A stretch of DNA of 20,973 nucleotides from CAYLZO01 sp964387775 (GTDB lineage: Bacteria; Chloroflexota; Anaerolineae; JAAYZQ01), in assembly GCA_964387775.1 (NCBI GenBank), contig CAYLZO010000071.1:1-20973 (forward strand), in the 5' to 3' direction. Under the pieces are notes generated by a model, which saw nothing but the letters and a program-made list of their open reading frames with translations, was not told where the DNA came from and ran no database searches. Of the stretch, positions 12,357 through 19,100 are shown piece after piece (positions within the stretch are counted from its first letter, which is position 1; each line of letters opens with the position of its first letter). A program made the position numbers and the translations under genes.

Positions 12357-12408
12357 TTGACAGAATCGCCGGTTGGCTGCTATACTGGACGGCGTAGCGG
12401 CCAACCGG
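12357..12408 (+). promoter_or_regulatory. Promoter and palindrome of the small Cys-rich gene
   Basis: A perfect -35 box TTGACA (12357-12362) and TATACT (12381-12386) are 18 bp apart. CCGGTTGGC (12369-12377) and its exact reverse complement GCCAACCGG (12400-12408) flank the -10 box, one inside the spacer and one at the transcript start. This is the position of a repressor operator; as RNA only the second arm would be transcribed. Confidence 0.65.
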
Positions 12409-12441
12409 TTCGTTTTGTCCAGATTCAAGGGAGGTGCAACG

Positions 12442-12660
12442 ATGGCAGCGACAGCGGCTCAGGCGATCCCGCACGACGTGGCGCAGCAACTCTGCGACGC
12501 GATCCGCGCCGGCCATCGCGGCAAGTGGTGGCGCTGGCAGTATTGGATGTGCTGGGGCTGCGACCGGGCCACCGGCGGCGATCCGACCCAGCGCTGCTGG
12601 TACGACCCGCCCCAGCACCAGGGCTGCGCCCAGGTGAACCAGCGGTACGAGCAGCGCTAG
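12442..12660 (+). CDS. Small cysteine- and tryptophan-rich protein, unknown
   Basis: This 72-residue protein starts at ATG 12442, with GGGAGGTG (12429-12436) as ribosome site and a near-consensus promoter. An earlier in-frame start at 12373 would lie within the promoter and is rejected. Cysteines 37 and 40 form a CxxC in WWRWQYWMCWGC, and Cys52 and Cys62 follow at roughly ten-residue steps, so a small zinc ribbon is plausible; Cys18 lies in the N-terminal helix. The region around KWWRWQYWMCW is extremely aromatic, suggesting a buried core or binding surface. No signal peptide or convincing membrane helix is seen. I do not recognise the family. The next gene, 52 nt downstream, also encodes zinc-finger motifs, and the two may be transcribed together. 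Confidence 0.7.
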   Translation: MAATAAQAIPHDVAQQLCDAIRAGHRGKWWRWQYWMCWGCDRATGGDPTQRCWYDPPQHQGCAQVNQRYEQR

Positions 12661-12700
12661 ACCTTTAGGGTTTCCAAAGCCCTAAAGATATTGGGAAACC
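12659..12700. promoter_or_regulatory. Competing hairpins before the pRiA4b-like gene
   Basis: CTTTAGGG (12663-12670) pairs with CCCTAAAG (12680-12687), extended by T-G and two T-A pairs to a 3-nt loop. Alternatively GGTTTCC (12669-12675) pairs with GGAAACC (12694-12700). The two folds share bases and exclude each other, and the second ends next to the ribosome site AAGGAGG (12701-12707). This copy of the CTTTAGGG repeat matches the pair at 3452 and 3539. It may be a translational switch or only a dispersed repeat. Confidence 0.45.
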
Positions 12701-12712
12701 AAGGAGGAAAAA

Positions 12713-13396
12713 ATGTCACGCAGAAAACAATCACGCGGCACCTGCGCCTTTTGCGGGCGCGAGATGAGCAAGGGCGGGCTGACCCGCCACCTGAAAAGCT
12801 GTCCCGAGTGCCAGGCGGCCATTGAAGCCGCCGACGCGGGCGGCGGCCAGACCCAACAGCTCTACCACCTCAAGGTAGAGGACGCCTGGAGCAGCGACTT
12901 TTGGCTGCACCTGGAGATGCGCGGCCGGGCCACGTTGAAAGACCTGGACCGCTACCTGCGCGCCATCTGGCTGGAGTGTTGCGGCCACCTCAGCCAATTC
13001 TCCATCGGCGGCTGGGGCGGCAGAGAGATCAACATGGGCCGCCGGATCGAAGACGTGTTCAAGCCGGGCCTCGAACTGGAACACATCTACGACTTTGGCA
13101 CCTCGTCGCACACGATGATCACGGCCCACGACGTGCGCCGGGGCAAGCCGCTGACCGAGCACCCCATCTTTTTGATGGCTCGCAACCACCCGCCCGAGGT
13201 GGCATGCACCGAATGCGGCCAGCCGGCGGCCTGGCTGTGCATGGAGTGTATGTACGAGTACGACGAGCCGGGCTGGCTGTGCGACGAGCACGCCGAGGAC
13301 CATCCCCACGACGACTATGGGGGACCGCTGCCGGCGGTCAACTCGCCCCGGCTGGGCATGTGCGGCTACGACGGCCCGGCCGAGCCACCCTATTGA
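12713..13396 (+). CDS. Plasmid pRiA4b ORF-3-like protein with zinc-finger ends
   Basis: The protein has 227 residues. The core (about 50-155) follows the pRiA4b ORF-3 / IS1096 TnpR-like pattern: LYHLKVEDAWSSDFWLHLEMRGRATLKDLDRYLRAIW, then HLSQFSIGG and HIYDFGTSSHTMI. The N-terminus is a zinc finger (Cys11, Cys14, His26, Cys30: CAFCGREMSKGGLTRHLKSC). The C-terminus has a second cluster, CTECGQPAAWLCMECMYEY and LCDEHAEDHPHDD. Proteins of this family are common on plasmids and in chromosomes, and their role is unsettled; the fingers suggest nucleic-acid or protein contacts. ATG 12713 has AAGGAGG 5 nt upstream. The preceding hairpins may govern its translation. Family call is good; function is unknown. 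Confidence 0.8.
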   Translation: MSRRKQSRGTCAFCGREMSKGGLTRHLKSCPECQAAIEAADAGGGQTQQLYHLKVEDAWSSDFWLHLEMRGRATLKDLDRYLRAIWLECCGHLSQFSIGGWGGREINMGRRIEDVFKPGLELEHIYDFGTSSHTMITAHDVRRGKPLTEHPIFLMARNHPPEVACTECGQPAAWLCMECMYEYDEPGWLCDEHAEDHPHDDYGGPLPAVNSPRLGMCGYDGPAEPPY

Positions 13397-13412
13397 GTGA
13401 ACGTAGACGGCG

Positions 13413-13865
13413 GTGAGCAATAACAAAGAACAGAATCCAACGGACGTGGCCCTGGCCTTTGTCGCGGCCATCAACAGCCGCGATCCCGACCGGCTGGCGG
13501 CACTGATGACCGAGGATCACGTCTTTACCGACATGGACGGCCAGGCGTGGCAAGGTCGCGAGACGATGCGCCAGGGCTGGGTGGGTTACTACCGACTCTT
13601 CCCCGACTATGCCATCGAGATCGGGCAGGTGGAGCGGCGCGGCGACCTCGTCGTCCTGCCGGGCCGCTCGACGGGGACGCTGTCCGACTATGGCCAGGAG
13701 GCCCTCCGCCGCGAGGATGGCAGCCTGCCGCCGGCCGACGAGTTGCAGGGGCCGGCCATCTGGACCGCGCGCGTGCGCGGCGACCGGATGGCCGAGTGGC
13801 GCGTCTACGCCGACACGCCGGCGGCACGGGCCGACCTCGGCCTGTCGGGCGGAGAAGGCACGTGA
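13413..13865 (+). CDS. SnoaL/NTF2-like family protein
   Basis: This 150-residue protein has the cone-shaped NTF2-like pattern: an N-terminal helix with VALAFVAAINSRDPDRLAALMTEDHVFTDMDG, then WQGRETMRQGWVGYYRLFPDYAIEIGQVERRGDLVVLPGRSTG, and a final strand RVRGDRMAEWRVYADT. The fold hosts polyketide cyclases, isomerases and many binding proteins; the Trp and Tyr residues of the pocket are present, but the substrate cannot be told. The start is GTG 13413; the ribosome site is weak. It follows the pRiA4b-like gene by 16 nt and overlaps the next gene by 4 nt, so all are probably in one operon. Confidence 0.78.
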   Translation: MSNNKEQNPTDVALAFVAAINSRDPDRLAALMTEDHVFTDMDGQAWQGRETMRQGWVGYYRLFPDYAIEIGQVERRGDLVVLPGRSTGTLSDYGQEALRREDGSLPPADELQGPAIWTARVRGDRMAEWRVYADTPAARADLGLSGGEGT

Positions 13866-14236
13866 GCCGCGACGGCTACGCCATCGCCTACCCCCGCAAG
13901 CGGCTGGCCCGGGGGACGCTGCGCGGGCTGGGCCAGACGATCATCGAGGAGAAAGTCCAGCGAGACGTGGTGATGAGCATCCCCACCCGCGTGCGGCGCT
14001 TCCTGTCGCGGTTCATGATCGTGCTGGTCGTAGCCCTCTCCATCGAGTCGCTGGTAGGCGTGTTCCAGTTCATCCACACGGAGCCGGAGCAGTTGCCCAA
14101 CGCCGCAGCCATCAGATTGGTGGCCGCGGCCTTGATGGTGGCCTGGGGCGTGTTCGTCAAGCTGAACCGCAGCGCCGAGGAGCTCGAATCGGAATCCATC
14201 CAGCGCGTCTGTGAAGAAGACGAAAAGGTCGAATGA
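13862..14236 (+). CDS. Two-helix membrane protein, unknown
   Basis: This 124-residue protein begins at GTG 13862, overlapping the preceding TGA as GTGA, the same coupling used at three or four other junctions in the window. A basic amphipathic N-terminal part (about 1-50, rich in Arg and Lys) precedes two membrane segments, FMIVLVVALSIESLVGVFQF (about 51-70) and AAAIRLVAAALMVAWGVFVKL (about 80-100), then an acidic tail. An internal ATG at 13973 (MSIPTRVRRF) is an alternative start just ahead of the helices. I do not recognise the family. Coupling with the NTF2-like gene hints at a shared function, which is inference only. Confidence 0.65.
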   Translation: MSRDGYAIAYPRKRLARGTLRGLGQTIIEEKVQRDVVMSIPTRVRRFLSRFMIVLVVALSIESLVGVFQFIHTEPEQLPNAAAIRLVAAALMVAWGVFVKLNRSAEELESESIQRVCEEDEKVE

Positions 14237-14248
14237 GAAGGAAGAGGA

Positions 14249-14503
14249 ATGCCTATCTACGAATACCGGTGTCAAGCCTGTGGGGAGGAGTTTGAAAAGC
14301 TGTCTCGCGCGTTCGATGGCGGGATGAACGGCGTAATCTGTCCGGCCTGCGACAGCCCCGAGGTCCAGCGGCTGATCTCGCCCCCGGCCATCCGCGTCGG
14401 CGGCGGGGCCGGCGGCGAGACCGAAGCCGAGGAAGCCACGCCGTCCAAGCCCCCGGTCTTTGGCCGCAAGGAACTGAACGAGGCCCTCAAGAACAAAGGG
14501 TAG
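14249..14503 (+). CDS. FmdB-type zinc ribbon protein
   Basis: This 84-residue protein starts MPIYEYRCQACGEEFEKL, the hallmark of the FmdB/CxxC-CxxC putative regulatory family. Zinc ligands are Cys8, Cys11, Cys31 and Cys34. The C-terminal half is low-complexity (Gly- and Glu-rich), ending in KELNEALKNKG, also normal for the family. FmdB was named as a regulator of formamidase and amidase genes, but the role of most members is unknown. ATG 14249 follows GGAAGAGG. It is the last plus-strand gene here; the convergent cytochrome gene ends 11 bp away, with no visible terminator between them. Confidence 0.9.
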   Translation: MPIYEYRCQACGEEFEKLSRAFDGGMNGVICPACDSPEVQRLISPPAIRVGGGAGGETEAEEATPSKPPVFGRKELNEALKNKG

Positions 14504-14514
14504 GAACCAAGAGT

Positions 14515-16083
14515 TCACTGGAGCGGCAGCGGCACCTCGACCCGCTCCATCACGATGTCCGGCTCGTGCCAGCCCTTGGCCTCCATGAGGGCCTGGAAGG
14601 TGCGGCGGAAGCGCAACTCGGCCCTGACCGTTACCGGCCCGCCCCCCGCCGGCACCTCGAAAATATACGCCGACGTATCGCTCTCCATCGCCGGGATGCG
14701 ATTGTCGGCGACGACGAGGGCCTGCTTCCAGTAGCTGACGACCGGCCACGCGCCGCTCTCGACGTCGCGCAGCAGCTTGGCAAAGGCGGTGCCCGGCCGC
14801 CCGGCCTGGTCGCCGCCCCACTCGGGCACCGTCGGCCCTTTTTGCAAGGTCAAGTCCTGTCCTTGGCCGCCCGTCGCCGCCACGGTCAGGATCAGGTGCC
14901 GGCCCGGGTGGTCGGTGGGCACGTGGTGGCCGGCCTGGGTGTTGGTGATGGTCACGGTCACGCGCACCACGTTGCCGTCCGGTTCTGCCGAAACCGTCAT
15001 GCTGACCGTGTTCTGCAGCAGTTCGACGCTTCGCGCGCCCAGTTGGAGGTGCGACGGGATCGACTCGGGTGGATGGGGCAGCCCGCCCTTGCCGGGCAGG
15101 GCAAAGTAGGCGTCGCCCGTGGGCGGCATGTGGCAGTCCTGGCAGGTCACGCCCTCGTCCGCGTAGGGACTGGCCAGCCACTCCTCGTACGACTCGTAGA
15201 TCGGCGTGCCCCAGAAGCTGAACTGGTGGCAGGGCGCGCAGAAACGGCTCTCGGAGATGGCGGGCAGGCGCGTGTCGGGGTCGGGGATGTCGTCGTAGGG
15301 CCCGACAAAGATGTCGTCGCCGGGCGGGGGGCGGAGCAGGCGCGTGCTCTGGGCGCCGGGCACGTTGGCATAGACCGACTCCGTGGCCGGGTCCAGGTAG
15401 ACGCCGCCGATCTTGTGGCAGTAGTCGCAGTGGACGCCGGCCGTGATTTCGTCGCGGACGGCGTTCATGTCGGTGGTCAGGTAGCCGTCGATGCCGGCGC
15501 CGGGCGCGTGGCAGTTGGCGCAGTTGCCGGCCGTGCCCGGAAAGTCGAGCACGTAGCCGGGACCGACGGCCACGGTGCCCGTCAGGTCGGTGCCGTTGTA
15601 GAGGCTGTAGAAACGCGGGTTGGAGACGGCGCTGCCGTGGGCGTTGGTGATCCACTGGGCGACGATCATGGGGTGGCAGTTCTCGCACGCCTTGGCCGAG
15701 GTGCCGGTCAGGGGCGACGTCCAGGTGTAGCCGGGGTGGTCCTGTTGGTGGTAGGGCCGCAGCGTCAGCGTCAGGCCGGCGACGGTGGGCGTGACGTGGG
15801 TGCCGGCGATGTAGTAGCCGTCGACCCAGGCCGTGATCTCGATCTCTTGACCCTCCGGCAGCCCGCCGAGGCTGAAGGCTCCGTCGGCGCCGGTGGTGGT
15901 GACGTGCTCGGTGGCCCGCCAGCGGACCGTCGCCCCGGCCAGCGGCCCCCCGGCGTCGACGACGGCGCCGCTGACCGTGGCCCGGTTGTCGGCGTCCGCC
16001 GAATTGCCGGCCAGCAACAAGCTCCAGCCTATCACCACCAAGCCCAAACCCAAAATGCCGGTCAAAATGATACGTCTGCTCAT
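14515..16083 (-). CDS. Exported pentaheme c-type cytochrome with N-terminal carboxypeptidase-regulatory-like domain
   Basis: This 522-residue protein starts at ATG 16083 (GGAGG 5 nt upstream); an earlier in-frame start at 16113 is unlikely. An N-terminal membrane anchor or signal (IILTGILGLGLVVIGWSLLLA) is followed by a beta-sandwich resembling the CarboxypepD_reg fold (about 34-110, ATVSGAVVDAGGPLAGATVRWRA). Five CxxCH heme motifs follow: 133-137 CENCH, 188-192 CANCH, 219-223 CDYCH, 282-286 CAPCH and 314-318 CQDCH. His residues such as HGSAV and HHVPTDHPGRH could serve as distal ligands. The layout resembles cytochrome c554/multiheme electron carriers outside the membrane. The last 190 residues are beta-rich. 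It lies 82 bp downstream of the FG-GAP protein gene on the same strand, probably co-transcribed. The redox partner is unknown. Confidence 0.85.
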   Translation of the reverse strand: MSRRIILTGILGLGLVVIGWSLLLAGNSADADNRATVSGAVVDAGGPLAGATVRWRATEHVTTTGADGAFSLGGLPEGQEIEITAWVDGYYIAGTHVTPTVAGLTLTLRPYHQQDHPGYTWTSPLTGTSAKACENCHPMIVAQWITNAHGSAVSNPRFYSLYNGTDLTGTVAVGPGYVLDFPGTAGNCANCHAPGAGIDGYLTTDMNAVRDEITAGVHCDYCHKIGGVYLDPATESVYANVPGAQSTRLLRPPPGDDIFVGPYDDIPDPDTRLPAISESRFCAPCHQFSFWGTPIYESYEEWLASPYADEGVTCQDCHMPPTGDAYFALPGKGGLPHPPESIPSHLQLGARSVELLQNTVSMTVSAEPDGNVVRVTVTITNTQAGHHVPTDHPGRHLILTVAATGGQGQDLTLQKGPTVPEWGGDQAGRPGTAFAKLLRDVESGAWPVVSYWKQALVVADNRIPAMESDTSAYIFEVPAGGGPVTVRAELRFRRTFQALMEAKGWHEPDIVMERVEVPLPLQ

Positions 16084-16115
16084 AGTCCCCTCCACACGTG
16101 CAAGAGCACACAACG

Positions 16116-16157
16116 TTCGTAGTCGACAGGCGCGCTTTAGCGCCGTGATCCTACGAA
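16116..16157. repeat. Nested palindrome between FG-GAP and cytochrome genes
   Basis: TTCGTAG (16116-16122) pairs with CTACGAA (16151-16157), and inside GGCGC (16129-16133) pairs with GCGCC (16140-16144). No T-run follows. The form resembles dispersed CGTAG-type repeats. In RNA it would be a two-part hairpin in the spacer of the minus-strand operon. Confidence 0.6.
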
Positions 16158-16165
16158 GCGCACAA

Positions 16166-19100
16166 CTACGGATCCCTCAAGACAAGGGGCAGGTAGACGC
16201 CGCCGGGCGCCGGGGCCGGGGCGTCGCCGACAAAGACCTGCTCGCCCTGGATCGTCAGCGTATTGGCCCGATAGACCGCGCCCTCCGCCGACTGGCCGCG
16301 CAGCAACAGGCCAATGGAGAACGTGTCGGCCAGGCCGGGACGGTCCGGCGCGTCGCGGCCGACGAGATCCAGGTTGGGAAAGTCGGCGCTCAGTGCGACG
16401 GGGTCAAAGACGACCTCGTAGGTGTCACCCTGGAGCGTCGCCTGGCCGTGGGCCAGGATGAAGCCGGGCATCGAAAGGGTATAGTCCACCGTCGCGCCGC
16501 CCAGCCCGGCGGGCAGCGCGACGCTGACGACGATGGGCGTGACCTCTTGATCGAACGCCAAAAAGCCGGGCGACGGCGCCGAGACGTCCAGCCGCTCGCT
16601 GCCCCGGGGCACGACGTAGAACCAGTAACGGCCGCCGTCCGAGCCGAGCACGTCGCCCGAGGGGCAGTCGTAGTGGGCGGGGTCGGTGGCGCACAGGACC
16701 TGTTCGCCGGTGCCGATGCGCCCCTCGTGCCAGACGCGGACGTCCACGGCCCACAGGCCCGGCTCGGTCACGACGAAATCGTCGTCCGGGTCGTAAAAGT
16801 AGCCGACCGAGTTGGCCTGGCCGTCCACGAGGTGCTGGGCGCCGCCGGGCGAGGTGACGGTCACGGCCACCCGGCTGTCGAGCGTGGGCAGCAGGTGCCC
16901 GGCGAACGCGAACGTGTCGCCCACCTCCAGCACGGCGCCGGGCCGCACGCCGGTGGGTTGGATAAAGATGTGCACATCCTCGCCCCGGAGGGTCAGCAGC
17001 GGGCCGCCCTCGGCGGTCCAGGGGCCGTAGCCGGCGAAGGGCGGCATCACGCGGCTGCCGGTTGGATCATCCTCGGGGATGAAAATCCAGGCGTTGCCCG
17101 CGCCCAGGTACTCGTTGCGGCCCGTGTCTAAATCGCGATAGACGGCGCCGACGTACTGGAACTTGAAATCGTTGACCTGGTCGCCCAGCACGCCGACGCC
17201 CAACTGGTCATCGTAGAGGGTGTCGAGCCGCCAGTAGCCGCCGTTCTCCCCATCCTCCGAGACGACCTCGCGGACGCGGACGCCGGGCCGCTGTGACGAG
17301 CGGTAGCTGTAGGCGATCTGGTCCACGCCGCCGGGGTCGAGCAGCGGCGAGCGGCCCGAGCGGGTGCTGCTAAACAGCGGCAGCTCACCCACGGCCACGC
17401 GCTCCTCGAAGGTGCCGGGCGGCGCCAGCGCAGGATGCATCCGCGCAAAACGGGTCTCGATGGCCGCCTCGACGCTGCCGACGGGGTCCTGTACGCTGGC
17501 GCCGATGAGCAGCGAGTCGCCGCCGTAGGGGCCGTCGCTCATGCGCGTCCAGAGCACGTCGCCGTTGTAGTAGGGGTTCCAGGTGTGCGAGATGGCGCCC
17601 TCGGGGATGGTCAGATCACGGCCGGCGACGAACCAGTGGTTGGGGATATACTCCAGGCTGTCGAGGCCGCGCCGCCCGTGGGCGACGAGATCGGCTTCGG
17701 CGTCGGGCGTCATAACCACGCCGCCCCAGGTCAGCGCGCCCATGTGGAGGGTGCCATCGGGGGCGGTGTAGCGGGCGGTGAGGTCGAGGCGGTATTCGCC
17801 GGGGGAGGAGAGGGATATTGGATATTGGGTATTGGCTGGCGTGAAGGTGCCGAAACGGTTGGCGGTGACGGTGAGGGTGTGGGTTTCGGCCTGGGCGGGA
17901 TCCGAGTCGGGGTAAAGGGTCAGGGTCAGGGTGATGGCCGCCGGGACGCGGGGGTAGAGTTGCAGCGACGGGTTAAAGGCATCGCCCACGGCCAGCGGGG
18001 TGCCGGGCAGCACGCCGGGGTCGATGTCCAGCGGCTCGGCGACCCACAGGTCGTAGGTGCCGCCGCCGGCGTAGGCGTTGCCCCACACGTCGCTGAGGAC
18101 GCCGGTCATGGTCACGACGTGGTGGCCGTACTGGTCAAAGATGAGCCGAAAGCGGTCGGAGGCGGCGGCCAGCGAGTAGACGTCCTCCATCTGCACCGTG
18201 CCGCCGTTCAGGTCGCCGCCCAGGCGCGTCGTCTTGGTGCGGTTGAAGGACTGGGCCAGGGGCTCGCTGCCCAGGTCCAATACCGTGCTGTCCGGCTTCT
18301 GAACCATCACGGCCAGCTCGCCGCCGGGCAGGTCGAAGGGCAGCAGCGGCGGGGCGGGCATGCGCCGGTCGGTGAAGGAGATCGTGGGTAAGAATGGCTC
18401 CAGCCGGTACTCAATGGGCTGGCCGCTGCGGGCGTCGGTTGGTGGTACGTAGAAAGGCGCCCCCTGGGACACAATCTGCGAGGCGATCTCAAAAGCCCCC
18501 TCGTCCTCGCGCGCGCCCGCGCCCCGCGTGCCCTGCACACAGTCGTCCATGAGTAGCTGCCAGGGCAAGTTGGGCAAGTTTGAAACTTGCCCTACGGCCA
18601 GGGGTGACGAGTTGGGCAAGTTTGAAACTTGCCCTACGGCCAGGGGTGGCAAGGCGGCCTCGTTCGGGCCGACGGCGTGATAGGTGACGTTGGCCGCCAG
18701 CCACTGGGTGCTGGTCGGCACGCCGCCGAAATCGAAGGTGATCGTCGGGCGGTAGATGCCGGGCGGCAGGTCATCGGGCAGTTGCAGGCTGACGGCGACG
18801 TCGCCCTCGACGGCGTGGCCGCCCGCGTAGCGCAGGTTCTCCGGGGCGACGTGGCCCTCGACCTCGGCCCGCGCCGCCGGGCCGCCCTGGATGGGAAAGC
18901 CGGTCGGCGTGAGTCGGGCCGACATAAAGTGACTCTCGGGCGGTACGGCGCGGCCCTCGCCGTCGAAGAGCATCACCAGGCCCGGCCAGCCGTGGACGTC
19001 GATGGCCTCCAGGTCGGTGCCGGCGTCGATGGCCGGGCTGTAGAGGCGCAGCACGCCCTCAACCTGGACCGAGTCGCCGGGGGCGTAGGCGCCGCCGGGC

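Noticed and set aside
7906..12408. The identical 10-mer CCGGTTGGCC/GGCCAACCGG in the cysM leader and near the promoter at 12381, read as a shared operator
   Set aside because: In the leader it is explained by the terminator stem, and in GC-rich DNA one shared 10-mer is weak evidence.
13805..16111. A long minus-strand frame overlapping the cytochrome gene in another phase
   Set aside because: The cytochrome frame carries five CxxCH motifs and a signal anchor; the alternative is Arg/His-rich and featureless.
18570..18648. CRISPR-like direct repeats
   Set aside because: Only two units, 5 nt apart, in frame within a coding sequence, with no spacers and no cas genes.
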